A stretch of 64,000 nt of DNA from Streptomyces anulatus (GTDB lineage Bacteria > Actinomycetota > Actinomycetes > Streptomycetales > Streptomycetaceae): the NCBI RefSeq assembly GCF_000721175.1, contig NZ_JOEZ01000010.1, positions 1 through 64,000 on the forward strand. The letters run 5' to 3'. How positions within the stretch are numbered: position 1 is the stretch's first letter; the number at the start of each line of letters is the position of its first letter. Shown here in pieces: positions 19,041 to 28,869 of this stretch. A model generated the notes under the pieces. The model was not told the DNA's origin. It worked only from the letters and a program-made list of their open reading frames with translations, and did not search any database. The position numbers were made by a program, and so were the translations under genes.

Positions 19041-21449
19041 TCATTCACCTGTTCCCGATTGGGCGTCCCGATCTCTCCGGCGGTCCTCGGCGCGCGCCAC
19101 ATGTTCCTTCACCGCGGTGAAGCTGTCCGGGGCCACAGAGATCGAGTCGATGCCGGCTCTCACGAGGAACTCGGTGAAAGCGGGATCGTCACTGGGCCGC
19201 TGGCCGCACAGACCGACGGCGCGTCCAGTCTCATGGGCTCCGGCCACCAGGCGCTGGATGCTGCGAGTGACCGCCGCGTTGCTTTCATCGAACAGATGGG
19301 CGAGTGCTTCCGAGTCCCGGTCGACGCCGAGCGTCAACTGGGTCAGGTCGTTGCTTCCGATGGAGAAGCCGTCGAACCGTTCGCCGAACTCCCGGACAAG
19401 AATGATGTTGGAGGGTATCTCCGCCATGACGTAGACCTTCAGCCCGTTCCGCCCGCGTCTGAGACCCTGCTCGCCCATCACCTCGAGCACCAGGTCGGCC
19501 TCGCCGGGCGTCCGGCAGAACGGAATCATGACGACGACGTTGGTGAGGCCCATCTCGTCGCGGACCCGGCGCAGGGCACGGCATTCCAGGGCGAATCCCC
19601 GGCGGTATCCATCGCTGTAGTAGCGGCTGGCGCCTCGCCAGCCGATCATCGGATTCGCCTCGTCCGGCTCGAAGGGCCGGCCCCCGAGCAGCCGCGCGTA
19701 CTCGTTGGTCTTGAAGTCGCTGGTACGCACCACCACGGGGTCGGGCCAGCGCGATGCGGCGATCCGGGCGATGCCCCGGGAAAGCCGGTCGACGAAATAC
19801 GCCCCTCGATCCGGGTATCCCTCGGTGAGCCGCTCGATGCCGCGGCGGTCATCCGCGTCGAGCTTCTCCGGGTGGAGCAGCGCCATGGGATGGGCCTTCA
19901 CCTGATGGGCGACGATGAACTCCAGCCGGGCGAGCCCGACCCCGTCGGCAGGCAGGCGCCACCACCGCAGGGCGGCGGACGGATCGGCGAGATTGAGCAT
20001 GATGCGCGTACGCGTCTTCGGGAGGGCCGAGAGATCGGTCTCGCGCTCCTCATAGGGGAGCAGTCCGTCGTAGACGCGCCCGCGATCTCCTTCCGCGCAG
20101 GACACCGTGACGTCGCGTGCCTGTCGCAGGACGCGCGTCGCAGAGCCGGTGCCGATGACGGCGGGGACTCCGAGCTCCCGGCTGACGATGGCCGCGTGGG
20201 ACGTGCGTCCGCCGTGATCGGTGATGATCGCCGAGGCACGCTTCATCACGGGCTCCCAGTCCGGGTCGGTGAGGCCGGTGACCAGGACGCCGCCCTCGGG
20301 AAATTCCTCCCGGGCGACCGGGGCGGTCAGCGGAACGACCGGTCCCTGTCCGATCGCCTCACCGACGGCTGTCCCTTCGATCAGTGGCCGACCGGGGTCC
20401 ACCGTCAGCCGGCATTCCCGAATCGCGGTGATGCGTCGGCGGGACTGAACGGTCTCGGGGCGAGCCTGGACGATCGCGAGCTCCCCGGTGACCCCGTCCT
20501 TGGCCCATTCCAGGTCCATCGGGCAGCCGTAGTGCTCCTCGACAGCTGCGGCCCATCCGGCGAGGGTGCGGACGTCGTCGTCGCCGAGCACCCGCCGTAT
20601 GCGTTCGGCCGCGGTCGTGTCCACGGTGCGGGTGAGTCCGGTCTCCGCGTACACGGTCTTGCGCCGCTTGGCGCCCACCCGCACATCGATCAGCGGGTTC
20701 AGGGAGCAGTCGTCGAGGCTGGGCTTGAAGACGGTGTACTCATCGGGGTCGACCTGTCCGCTCACCACCGTCTCGCCGAGCCCCCATGCCGCACTGACCA
20801 CGATCACGTCGGGGAATCCGGTCTCGGGGTCCAGGGTGAAGATCACTCCTGCGCCGGCCCGGTCCGCACGGACCATGACCTGCACACCCACCGACAGCGC
20901 GACGGACAGGTGGTCGAAGCCCATGCGTTCCCGGTAGTCGATGGCCCGGTCGGTGAACAGCGAGGCGAAACAGCGATGGCAGGATTCGAGCAGTTGTTCT
21001 GGTCCACGCACATTGAGGTACGTGTCCTGCTGACCGGCGAAACTGGCCTCGGGCAGGTCCTCGGCGGTAGCGCTGCTGCGCACGGCGACGGGGGGACCCT
21101 CGCCGCCCGTACGGCGAGCGAGGTCCTCGTAGGCGGTGACGATTTCGCCCGGGAGCGACGTCGGCAGTGGTTCGCGGAGTATCAGCGCGCGGATGGCCCG
21201 ACCGACCTCCTCCAGCGGGGCGCCGTCGTGCAGACGCGCGATCTGATCCTCGATGGAGGCGCGCAAGCCGTGCGCGGCCAGTAGTTCCTCGTACGCCTGA
21301 GCAGTCGTGGCGAATCCCGGCGGGACGCGCACGCCCGCGGCGCCGAGGTGTGCGGTCAGCTCACCGAGCGAAGCGTTCTTCCCTCCTACGCTTCCGACGT
21401 CCTGCCGGCCGAGTTCCGTGAACGGAATGACATGTCGCCGAGATGCCAT
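19041..21449 (-). CDS. ppsA: Phosphoenolpyruvate synthase (PEP-utilising enzyme)
   Basis: 802 aa, the length of PEP synthase rather than of pyruvate phosphate dikinase (about 870-900). The ATP-grasp domain starts with SVGGKNASLGEL and contains PVAVRSSATAEDLPEASFAG. The swivelling domain has the phospho-His in DHGGRTSHAAIVSRELGVPA. The TIM-barrel PEP/pyruvate domain shows IGWRGASRYY, VVMIPFCRTPGEADLVLEVM, SIGSNDLTQLTLGVDRD and the catalytic Cys region GLCGQRPSDDPAFTEFL. It would convert pyruvate and ATP to PEP, AMP and phosphate, or run in reverse. It lies 96 nt behind a USP gene and 1 nt before the flavodoxin gene. A related enzyme sits in the Osd region of S. coelicolor. Confidence 0.9.
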   Translation of the reverse strand: MASRRHVIPFTELGRQDVGSVGGKNASLGELTAHLGAAGVRVPPGFATTAQAYEELLAAHGLRASIEDQIARLHDGAPLEEVGRAIRALILREPLPTSLPGEIVTAYEDLARRTGGEGPPVAVRSSATAEDLPEASFAGQQDTYLNVRGPEQLLESCHRCFASLFTDRAIDYRERMGFDHLSVALSVGVQVMVRADRAGAGVIFTLDPETGFPDVIVVSAAWGLGETVVSGQVDPDEYTVFKPSLDDCSLNPLIDVRVGAKRRKTVYAETGLTRTVDTTAAERIRRVLGDDDVRTLAGWAAAVEEHYGCPMDLEWAKDGVTGELAIVQARPETVQSRRRITAIRECRLTVDPGRPLIEGTAVGEAIGQGPVVPLTAPVAREEFPEGGVLVTGLTDPDWEPVMKRASAIITDHGGRTSHAAIVSRELGVPAVIGTGSATRVLRQARDVTVSCAEGDRGRVYDGLLPYEERETDLSALPKTRTRIMLNLADPSAALRWWRLPADGVGLARLEFIVAHQVKAHPMALLHPEKLDADDRRGIERLTEGYPDRGAYFVDRLSRGIARIAASRWPDPVVVRTSDFKTNEYARLLGGRPFEPDEANPMIGWRGASRYYSDGYRRGFALECRALRRVRDEMGLTNVVVMIPFCRTPGEADLVLEVMGEQGLRRGRNGLKVYVMAEIPSNIILVREFGERFDGFSIGSNDLTQLTLGVDRDSEALAHLFDESNAAVTRSIQRLVAGAHETGRAVGLCGQRPSDDPAFTEFLVRAGIDSISVAPDSFTAVKEHVARAEDRRRDRDAQSGTGE

Positions 21450-21545
21450 GGCGGTCTCCGTAAGGTTCGCGTACGAAGTCAGCGGGGAACAGCGCCCGAA
21501 GGGAGGCGTGCCCGAGTGCCGGGCCGGCCTCCCCGGGATATCCGG

Positions 21546-22451
21546 TCACGGTCCTTCGGCCGTGCCCACGTACTCAGGGGGGACGATCTCGACGGGGCAG
21601 TGCCCGTGATGCAGAACGGCATGACTGACCCGGCTGAGTGCCGGTCCGAGCCCGAGCATGTGCCGTCGGCTTCCCAGGACCATGAGATCTGTGTGCTTCG
21701 AGGCCTCGACGAGGATTCCCGGGACGCTGGTCCCCGTCTCGACGTGGTGGGTGACCGTGAGGTCGGGATAGACCTCCCGTATCCGCACGGCCATCGCGGT
21801 CACCTCGTGCACCTGTTGCTTCGCAACCTCGCCGAGGCTGTCGAGCATGGTGGTGACCGTGCCGACCTGAGCCAGGACGTTGCAGACGCTCAGCAGCCGG
21901 AGTGAGGCCTTGCGGGCCCGCGCCTCGGCGGCCGCCAGCATCAGCCAGTCGAGGTCGGACGCGCCGTGCACCGCCGCTGTGATCACGCCGGCCGCGGGCC
22001 GGTCGGGCTCGCCCCGCACGACGATCACAGGCGCCTCGGTCCGCGCCGCCAGCCCCAGCCCGACAGATCCGAGCATCAGGGCACCGAAGCCGCCCAAGCC
22101 ACGGCTTCCCACGACGATCGTCCCGCGACCTCCGGCCGCCGCGCGTAGCCCGCCCACCGGGTCGACGCGGCTCAGCTCCGTCGTCACGACGAGGCCGGGG
22201 TATCGGTCACCCACCGCCTCTGCCGTCTCGGTCAGCAGGTCACGGCCGGCCTCGAGTATCGCCTGGACGGCTTCCACACCCGCGTAGAGCATTCGCCTCT
22301 GGGTGTCAGCGGCATGGACGACATGGAGAGTGCGACCTCGATGGTCCGCTTCCTCCGCAGCCCACAGCGCCGCCGCCCGTGCCGCGGCGGACGCGTCCAC
22401 ACCGACGACGACGGCACCGAGTGCGACAGGGTCGGAAGTAGTGCCGGTCAT
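21546..22451 (-). CDS. Universal stress protein, tandem UspA domains
   Basis: 301 aa with two UspA domains. Domain 1 (about residues 10-150) has VVVGVDASAAARAAALWAAE and the full ATP loop in GSRGLGGFGALMLGSVGLGL (G-x2-G-x9-G-S). Domain 2 (about 155-295) has a degenerate loop in GSRRHMLGLGPALSRVSHAV, so one ATP site per chain is expected. Tandem USPs such as Rv2623 are classic DosR targets. The gene heads a leftward unit with PEP synthase and flavodoxin, and is divergent from another USP across a region bearing a candidate box. The start giving MTGTTSDPVALG is preferred; a GAGGAGACATG-like site precedes it. Confidence 0.88.
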   Translation of the reverse strand: MTGTTSDPVALGAVVVGVDASAAARAAALWAAEEADHRGRTLHVVHAADTQRRMLYAGVEAVQAILEAGRDLLTETAEAVGDRYPGLVVTTELSRVDPVGGLRAAAGGRGTIVVGSRGLGGFGALMLGSVGLGLAARTEAPVIVVRGEPDRPAAGVITAAVHGASDLDWLMLAAAEARARKASLRLLSVCNVLAQVGTVTTMLDSLGEVAKQQVHEVTAMAVRIREVYPDLTVTHHVETGTSVPGILVEASKHTDLMVLGSRRHMLGLGPALSRVSHAVLHHGHCPVEIVPPEYVGTAEGP

Positions 22452-22518
22452 GTCTCCTCCTCGGGATGATCCAGAGGCCTGCACATGCAACGGTTCCACC
22501 GCGGCGCGCGGTCGGCAT

Positions 22519-22533
22519 GGGCCGTTCGGTCCC
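22519..22533. promoter_or_regulatory. Candidate DevR/OsdR box between divergent USP genes
   Basis: GGGCCGTTCGGTCCC at 22519-22533, with a weaker relative AGACCTGTCGGCCCT starting exactly 20 bp later (22539). It lies 68 bp before the leftward USP start and about 100 bp before the rightward one, so one site could control both directions. Confidence 0.6.
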
Positions 22534-22630
22534 GATCGAGACCTGTCGGCCCTCCCTCCACCGGGACCGCGGCGAGACGCTGGACCCAGGGTTCCGCCCC
22601 AGGAGCCCCGTACACCGAGGAGGCGCTGTC

Positions 22631-23509
22631 ATGACGCGTCACGTCACCGTCGGGCTGGACAACTCACCGGGAGGCCCCGCGGCAGCGCGGTGGGCCGCCG
22701 GTGAGGCCGCACTGCGCGGTGTCCCGTTGCACCTCGTGCACGTGCAGGAGTGGCCAACCACCCCGGAGATCCCGCAGACCCTCACACAGTCACTCGTCGA
22801 ACGGTACGAGGCCCTGCTGCGGGACACCGCGGACAGGGCCCGCCGGGACCACCCCGGCCTGGACGTGACCACGGAACTGGTTCGGGGCCGGGCCGTCGAC
22901 GAGTTGACACGCGCCGCGAACGAAGCCGAGGTCACCGCTCTGGGTTCACGGGGACTCGGAAGACTCCTCGGCTTCCTGATCGGCTCGGTGTCACTGGGCG
23001 TCGTGGCGAAAACGCGGAGCCCGGTGGTTCTCGTGCGTCCGCAGGAGACCGACGCCACCGCCTCCTCCGAGGTGCCCTCCGGCGGCCGCCCCGGGATCGC
23101 CCTGGGCCTCGATGTCTCCCACCCCTGCGACCCGCTGCTCGCCTTCGCCTTCGAACAGGCGGCCCGCAGAGGCGCTGCACTGCAGGTTGTACACAGCTGG
23201 TCGCTGCCGGCAACCTACACCTACGCGGCGATCCTCGACCCCGATGTCGGCAGCGGACTCGGTCAGCACGCCGCCCGAACACTGACCGACATGCTGCGCC
23301 CCTGGCGTGCCGAATTCCCCCAGGTCGACGTCTCGGAGACGCTGGTCACAACTCCGCCGGCCGGCGAGCTCGTCCAGGCGTCCCAGGGAGCCGATCTGGT
23401 CGTTGTAGGGCGGCGCAGCAGCAGACCTGTGGGGCCCCATGTCGGCCACGTCACCCACGCCGTGATTCACCACAGCTCCGCACCGGTTGCCGTAGTCCCC
23501 TACGAGTGA
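22631..23509 (+). CDS. Universal stress protein, tandem UspA domains
   Basis: 292 aa. Domain 1 begins HVTVGLDNSPGGPAAARWAA and carries the ATP loop GSRGLGRLLGFLIGSVSLGV. Domain 2 begins GIALGLDVSHPCDPLLAFAF and ends GRRSSRPVGPHVGHVTHAVI, with the Ser of the loop replaced by His. The start (ATG after AGGAGGCGCTGTC) has a good ribosome site, which rules out the longer upstream reading. It is divergent from the USP at 21546 with a shared candidate operator. Likely role: ATP-linked stress adaptation; no partner can be named. Confidence 0.88.
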   Translation: MTRHVTVGLDNSPGGPAAARWAAGEAALRGVPLHLVHVQEWPTTPEIPQTLTQSLVERYEALLRDTADRARRDHPGLDVTTELVRGRAVDELTRAANEAEVTALGSRGLGRLLGFLIGSVSLGVVAKTRSPVVLVRPQETDATASSEVPSGGRPGIALGLDVSHPCDPLLAFAFEQAARRGAALQVVHSWSLPATYTYAAILDPDVGSGLGQHAARTLTDMLRPWRAEFPQVDVSETLVTTPPAGELVQASQGADLVVVGRRSSRPVGPHVGHVTHAVIHHSSAPVAVVPYE

Positions 23510-23549
23510 CGTCAGCCGTGGCCAGCGCCTCCGTGGTTGCGGGCCCGCA

Positions 23550-24227
23550 TCAGTCGGCGTCGCCCGGGGCATCGGGAACAAGAATCCTCCGCCCGGTGAC
23601 TCGACGGGCCCCGAGGAGCATGACGTGCTCACGCTTCTCATCTGCCCAGGGAGCCGAGTACGCCGTTTCCCTGAGCCGCTGGGCGGCCTCTTCGTCCGTC
23701 ACCGAGCGCACGGTTCCGACGATCAACACGCTCCAGCCTTTACTGAAGGCGTCGTCGATATGGTCGGCCTCGAAGGCGATCTCCGTGTCGGCGGCTCCGG
23801 CGAGCAGGGAACGGCCCCCCGTACGGAACATGACCTCGCCGTCCAGCACCTGGTAGTTGACCGGCAGCACGACCGGTCCGTCCGCAAGCGTCAGGGCGAC
23901 CCGTCCTACGCCGTGGTCTCCCAGCAGCGTCCAGCACATGGCCTCGTCGAGTTCGACCATCCGGGCCCCCCGGGCTCCCCGGCCGATGCCGGGCGGCAGG
24001 TCGCCCGTACCTCCCGACAGCTCCTGGACCGTGGTCTCCAGCGCGTCGGCCAGCCGGAGCAAAAAGCCGATGCCCGGTGTGGCGGGCTGTTCCTCGACGT
24101 ACTCGATGTAGCCGGGCGCGGCTCCTGCCCGCAGCGCTACGTCCTGCCGGGACAGTCCCAGCTGCAGGCGGCGTGCCGCGATGCGCCGGCCCATGTCGCC
24201 TTTGGCCGGAGGCGGTGCTGAGGACAT
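23550..24227 (-). CDS. HTH plus pyridoxamine 5'-phosphate oxidase-like protein
   Basis: 225 aa. The first 70 residues form an XRE-type helix-turn-helix (MGRRIAARRLQLGLSRQDVA, LRAGAAPGYIEYVEE, FLLRLADALETTVQEL). Residues about 85-215 form a split-barrel flavin-binding domain (LLGDHGVGRVALTLADG, VLPVNYQVLDGEVMFRTGG, AFSKGWSVLIVGTVRSVTDE). This fusion is common in actinobacteria; the barrel may bind FMN or F420 and the HTH suggests a flavin-responsive DNA binder. Single-domain relatives occur in the mycobacterial dormancy regulon. It is downstream of the USP at 24316 on the same strand, 88 nt apart, possibly co-transcribed. Confidence 0.85.
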   Translation of the reverse strand: MSSAPPPAKGDMGRRIAARRLQLGLSRQDVALRAGAAPGYIEYVEEQPATPGIGFLLRLADALETTVQELSGGTGDLPPGIGRGARGARMVELDEAMCWTLLGDHGVGRVALTLADGPVVLPVNYQVLDGEVMFRTGGRSLLAGAADTEIAFEADHIDDAFSKGWSVLIVGTVRSVTDEEAAQRLRETAYSAPWADEKREHVMLLGARRVTGRRILVPDAPGDAD

Positions 24228-24315
24228 CGCTGGCTCCTTGCTCCTCGACTTCTCCCACCGGGGCGGGTCATGCGGCTCACGCTAGCCAGAACCGGGAGCG
24301 GACGCAGCGCGGAGG

Positions 24316-25236
24316 TCATCCCGGCGGCGGGACCCGGACGTCGCCCGTCGCGGCATCGGTGACGCGCTGGGGCACGACGACGACGGGGCACGCGGCGTGG
24401 TGCAACGCTCGGTGGGCAACCTTGCCGAGCTCCAGGCCGATGAAACTCCCCTGACGCCGTGCTCCGACGACCAGCAGGTCGGCAGCGGCCGACCGCTCGA
24501 CCAGGATCTTGGAAGCCGCCCCCTCCGGGGTGGCTCTGCTCACCCGGACATCCGGATACTCCCGGGCCGGTCCTTCGAGTGCCTTGTCGAGAAGCGCGGC
24601 GGCCCGCGCTTCCGCCGAGTGTGCCGGATCGCCCGCAATGAGCGGGTGCTCCACGGGCCTCGGGGTCGGGTGGCGCCAGGCGCTGAGAGCACTGAGGGTG
24701 CACCCGCGAGCGGCTGCCTCACGGAAGGCGAAGCGCACCGCGGGAGCCTCGGCGTCCCTGCCGCCCACCCCCAGGAGCACGCGTTCGTGTCGGGAGCCGA
24801 GCGCTACGTCATCCCCACGCACCACGACCACGGGGCACGCGCAGCGGGCCGCCACGACGAGGCTCACCGAGCCCAGCAACACGGACGCCAACTGCCCGCG
24901 CCCCCGTGATCCCACGACGACCGCCGAGGCCGAGGCTCCCTCTCTCAGCAGGGCGCTGGTCGCGTCCTCGGCGAGCACCTCGGTGGAGACGGCCAGACCG
25001 GGCACGCGAAGCCGTGCACGCTCGGCAGCGGCGCCGATGACGTTCTCGGCGAGAATCCGACCCGCCGGCCGCTCCAGGCCGCCCGAGAACACCGCGCCCT
25101 CGTACCGCTCCCAGAGCGAGGCGTACACCAGCCTCAGCGGGGTCGCATGACGCGCGGCCTCGTCAGCGGCCCAGTCCACCGCCTGGAGACTCGATTCAGA
25201 GCCGTCGACCCCTACCACCAGCGGCGCTTGCATCAT
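24316..25236 (-). CDS. Universal stress protein, tandem UspA domains
   Basis: 306 aa. Domain 1 starts LVVGVDGSESSLQAVDWAAD and has the ATP loop GSRGRGQLASVLLGSVSLVV. Domain 2 starts RVLLGVGGRDAEAPAVRFAF and ends GARRQGSFIGLELGKVAHRA with a Gly-Lys instead of Gly-Ser. The gene opens with two consecutive ATG codons (25236 and 25233). A GAAGGGTGGTGGGC ribosome-site-like stretch precedes them. A candidate operator lies 65-79 bp upstream, a good position for an activator site. Confidence 0.88.
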   Translation of the reverse strand: MMQAPLVVGVDGSESSLQAVDWAADEAARHATPLRLVYASLWERYEGAVFSGGLERPAGRILAENVIGAAAERARLRVPGLAVSTEVLAEDATSALLREGASASAVVVGSRGRGQLASVLLGSVSLVVAARCACPVVVVRGDDVALGSRHERVLLGVGGRDAEAPAVRFAFREAAARGCTLSALSAWRHPTPRPVEHPLIAGDPAHSAEARAAALLDKALEGPAREYPDVRVSRATPEGAASKILVERSAAADLLVVGARRQGSFIGLELGKVAHRALHHAACPVVVVPQRVTDAATGDVRVPPPG

Positions 25237-25300
25237 GCCCACCACCCTTCTTCGAAGGATTGACTGTCCCCAGGTTGGCACCGGGCACCATGCCGGGCCA

Positions 25301-25315
25301 GGGCCGGTCGGTCCC
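25301..25315. promoter_or_regulatory. Candidate DevR/OsdR box upstream of USP
   Basis: GGGCCGGTCGGTCCC, 65 bp before the ATG of the leftward USP at 25236. It matches the 22519 copy in 14 of 15 positions. On its other side lies the thioredoxin reductase remnant. Confidence 0.6.
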
Positions 25316-25365
25316 CACATCGTCTGTCCGTCCCACGGCCGGTGCGGCGCGGTGCCGTGGGCTGA

Positions 25366-25858
<493 letters not shown>

Positions 25859-25880
25859 CACGAATCCTCGTCACCATCGC

Positions 25881-27059
25881 TCACCGCCGCACGCGCGGCA
25901 TCCCCAGCCCTGTCCACGCGATGATCTCCCGCTGGATCTCGTTGTTGCCGCCACCGAAGGTGAAGATCACCGCCGAGCGGTAGCCGCGTTCCAGTTCGCC
26001 GTGGAGCACCGCACCGGCAGAGCCCTCCTTCAGCGTGCCCGCGGAGCCGACGATCTCCATCAGCCAGGCGTAGGCGTCGCGGCGGGCCTCGGAGCCGTAG
26101 ACCTTGACCGCCGAGGCGTCCTGGGGGGTGAGGGTGCCGTCCTGGAGGGCGGCGACCATCTGCCAGTTGAGCAGTTTCATCGCGTCGAGGCGGGTGTGGG
26201 TGCGGGCGAGCAGGGCGCGGACCCAGCCGAGGTCGATGACGCGGCGGCCGCCGGCGAGCTTGGTGCCGGCGGCCCAGCTCTGGACGTTGTGCAGGGCGCG
26301 GACCGCCATCGTGCCGTGGGCGGCGAGGGTGACGCGTTCGTGGTTGAGCTGGTTGGTGATGAGCCGCCAGCCGTTGTTCTCCTCGCCGACTCGGCGGGAC
26401 ACCGGGACGCGGATGTTCTCGTAGTAGCTCGTGGTCGTGTCGTGCGAGGCGAGGGTGTTGATCAGGGTGCAGGAGTAGCCGGGGTCGCTCGTGGGGACCA
26501 GGAGCATGGTGATGCCCTTGTGCGGCGGGGCGTCGGGGTCGGTGCGCACGGCGAGCCAGACCCAGTCGGCGGTGTCGCCGTTGGTGGTCCAGATCTTCTG
26601 CCCGTCGACGACGTACTCGTCCCCGTCCCGGACGGCGCGGGTCTTGAGGGCGGCGAGGTCGGTGCCCGCGTCCGGTTCGCTGTAGCCGATCGCGAAGTCG
26701 ATCTCCCCGGCCAGGATTCCGGGCAGGAAGTGGGCCTTCTGCTCGTCGGTGCCGAACTGCATGATCGTGGGTCCGACGGTGTTCAGGGCCATCAGGGGCA
26801 GCGGTACGCCGGCCTGGGCGGCCTCGTCGAAGAAGATGAACTGTTCCATCGGGGTCAGTCCCCGGCCGCCGTACTCCTTCGGCCAGCCGACCCCCAGCCA
26901 TCCGTCGGCGCCGAGCCTGCGGACCGTGTCGCGGTAGAAACGCTTCTGCGCGGCGGGCTCCGCGTAGCGGGCGTAGGCGTTGTCGGGCACCAGGGTCGCG
27001 AAGTAGGTGCGCAGTTCGCTGCGCAGCCGATGCTGCTCGGGCGTGTATTCGAGGTGCAC
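25881..27059 (-). CDS. Acyl-CoA dehydrogenase
   Basis: 392 aa flavoprotein. N-terminal helical domain (EYTPEQHRLRSELRTYFATL), beta domain with the substrate/FAD motif GYSEPDAGTDLAALKTRA and KIWTTNGDTADWVWLAVRTD, then a C-terminal helical domain ending FTFGGGNNEIQREIIAWTGL, typical of FadE/Acd proteins. I chose the GTG at 27059 (VHLEYTPEQ) because GGAGGGGCC lies immediately before it and homology begins there. It would oxidise an acyl-CoA to the enoyl-CoA; chain length or ring substrate cannot be inferred. It stands alone, without an adjacent hydratase or thiolase, just outside the stress island. Confidence 0.9.
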   Translation of the reverse strand: MHLEYTPEQHRLRSELRTYFATLVPDNAYARYAEPAAQKRFYRDTVRRLGADGWLGVGWPKEYGGRGLTPMEQFIFFDEAAQAGVPLPLMALNTVGPTIMQFGTDEQKAHFLPGILAGEIDFAIGYSEPDAGTDLAALKTRAVRDGDEYVVDGQKIWTTNGDTADWVWLAVRTDPDAPPHKGITMLLVPTSDPGYSCTLINTLASHDTTTSYYENIRVPVSRRVGEENNGWRLITNQLNHERVTLAAHGTMAVRALHNVQSWAAGTKLAGGRRVIDLGWVRALLARTHTRLDAMKLLNWQMVAALQDGTLTPQDASAVKVYGSEARRDAYAWLMEIVGSAGTLKEGSAGAVLHGELERGYRSAVIFTFGGGNNEIQREIIAWTGLGMPRVRR

Positions 27060-27218
27060 GGCCCCTCCAGAGTCTCGCTCGGCGTCGTCCGTGTGCGGCG
27101 GCGCACACACTAGAACGTGTTGCAAGAATCCGGAAGGGTCGCAGAGCGGCCGGCAGCCGCGCCCGGACGGTGAGCCCGGCGGACGCCGGGTGAGCGGCGC
27201 CGGGTGCGCCGCTCCCGG

Positions 27219-28373
27219 TCAGCGCTTGACTGCGCGCAGGACCACGAACTTCGCGTCGCCGGCGACCGTGGTGCAGTTCCCGAAGATCCGCCGCAGGTGG
27301 ACGTGGTACGAGAGGTGCCGGTTGCCCACGACCCAGAGCTCGCCGCCCTGGCGCAGGGCGGTCCGCGCCCCGGCGAACATCGTGCGGGCGGTCGCGTCCG
27401 TGGTGGCGAGGTGCGAGTGGAAGGGCGGGTTGTTCAGCACCAGGTCCATGCTGCCCGGATCGAGGTCGCCGAGTCCGTCGCCGACCAGGAAGTCGGCCTT
27501 CGCGCCGTCCGGCGCACCGGCCCGGAAGGTCTCCTCGGCGGAGGCCACCGCCCCGTAGGACTCGTCGACGAAGGTGACGTGCGCGTCGGGGTTGGCGACG
27601 GCGGCGGAGAGCCCGAGGACGCCGTTGCCGCAGCCCAGGTCGACGACCCGGACGGCCCCGCCACGGGTGGGCAGGTGCTTCAGGAAGAAGCGGGTGCCGA
27701 TGTCGAGGCGCTCGGCGCAGAAGATCCCCGCGTGGTTGACGGTGGTCAGGCCCGAGACGGGGCCCACGTCGGCGGGCAGCTCGTAGCGGTACGGCCACGG
27801 GCTCGGCGTACGCGGCAGCGCGGGGTCCGGGGTGGAGAAGATGAGCCGCGCCTTGCGCACCGCGAGGGAGGTGCGGGTCGGGCCGATGATCCGCTCGAAG
27901 AGCTTGAGCGTGGAGGTGTGGATCTCCTTGACCATGCCGGTGCCGATGACCACGGTGCCGGCGTGGACGGCGGGGGCGATCCGGTGGAGCTGGTCCTCCA
28001 GGAACGCCAGGGACTTGGGCACCCGGACGATCAGGACGTCGATCCGGTCCGGCGGGGTGTCACGCGAGGACAGCAGCCGGACCGCGTCCTGGTCGAGACC
28101 GTTCCGGTCGAGGTTGGCGAGGGTGGCACGCCGGGCCAGGTAGGAGTCGCTGATCTGGACGGGCCGGTGCCCGGCCAGCGCGGTGGCGAGCGCTCCCCAC
28201 CGGTCCCCCACGACGGCGACCGTCCCCGAGAGGTCGACCGGGCCCGTCTCGGGGTCCGTCAGCTGCCGGAGCAGGTATTCGTCGGCGGCGTCCCATGCCC
28301 GGAAGGGATCGCGCGGGTGCTCGGGGAAACGGGCGAGCTCGAAAGCGCCCTGTGAGGTCGTCAGACGGTTCAT
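27219..28373 (-). CDS. rRNA guanine-N2 methyltransferase, RlmG/RsmC type
   Basis: 384 aa, like RlmG (23S rRNA m2G1835) of E. coli at about 378. The N-terminal domain is a degenerate methyltransferase fold (AVVGDRWGALATALAGHRPV). The C-terminal catalytic domain has the SAM loop VRVVDLGCGNGVLGLSAAVA, acidic VTFVDESYGAV and the active-site motif DLVLNNPPFHSH. NPPFH marks N2-guanine base methylation. The start ATG is preceded by a short AGTGACAT stretch with no strong ribosome site. A housekeeping RNA-modification role is likely; RsmC is the alternative. Confidence 0.85.
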   Translation of the reverse strand: MNRLTTSQGAFELARFPEHPRDPFRAWDAADEYLLRQLTDPETGPVDLSGTVAVVGDRWGALATALAGHRPVQISDSYLARRATLANLDRNGLDQDAVRLLSSRDTPPDRIDVLIVRVPKSLAFLEDQLHRIAPAVHAGTVVIGTGMVKEIHTSTLKLFERIIGPTRTSLAVRKARLIFSTPDPALPRTPSPWPYRYELPADVGPVSGLTTVNHAGIFCAERLDIGTRFFLKHLPTRGGAVRVVDLGCGNGVLGLSAAVANPDAHVTFVDESYGAVASAEETFRAGAPDGAKADFLVGDGLGDLDPGSMDLVLNNPPFHSHLATTDATARTMFAGARTALRQGGELWVVGNRHLSYHVHLRRIFGNCTTVAGDAKFVVLRAVKR

Positions 28374-28500
28374 ATGTCACTCAGGCTAGCCGAGGGAGCC
28401 GGGGGCGCCCCACACGCTCCCCGGCTCCTCGGCCGCCATGACCTCGGCTTACGGCTCCGCGCACCGCCCGCCGGGTGCTCCAGCGGGCCTCGCCGGGCCG

Positions 28501-28713
28501 TCAGGGCAGTTGTTTGTCGATGGCCGACCGCCCCTCGGCGGCCAGCTTGCGCCGCGCCCATTCCAGGGTCTCCGGCGTCAGGTCCCGCCCGGAGGCCAGC
28601 ACCAGGTCCTCCGCGCTCGGCCGGTCGCTCGCGCCCGTGTGCAGGAGCCGGTCGGGCGTGATGCCCCCCGGCCCGGACACGGCCGCGGATACGGATTCGG
28701 ACTCTTCGCTCAT
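28501..28713 (-). CDS. Small hypothetical protein
   Basis: 70 aa, starting MSEESESVSAAVSGPGG behind a clear GAGGAGG ribosome site six bases from the ATG. The body (LLHTGASDRPSAEDLVLASG, RDLTPETLEWARRKLAAEGR) is hydrophilic and helical, with no signal or membrane segment. I do not recognise a domain; small proteins of this type look common in streptomycetes. A much longer open frame reads through it from 30255, but that is a shadow of the opposite-strand genes. Confidence 0.55.
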   Translation of the reverse strand: MSEESESVSAAVSGPGGITPDRLLHTGASDRPSAEDLVLASGRDLTPETLEWARRKLAAEGRSAIDKQLP

Positions 28714-28869
28714 GCCGCCTCCTCGTCCTTGCGGCAATTCTCGCCCCCCGCGGACCCGACCGCATCCGAGGAGCGCGCGCCCGCTACCCGGGAGGGTGAA
28801 TCCGCCCTTGGCGGGCCTGGGGAGTGGGCAGAAGAGGGAGGTCGCAGCCCCGTCCCCGAGGCGGTGCCC

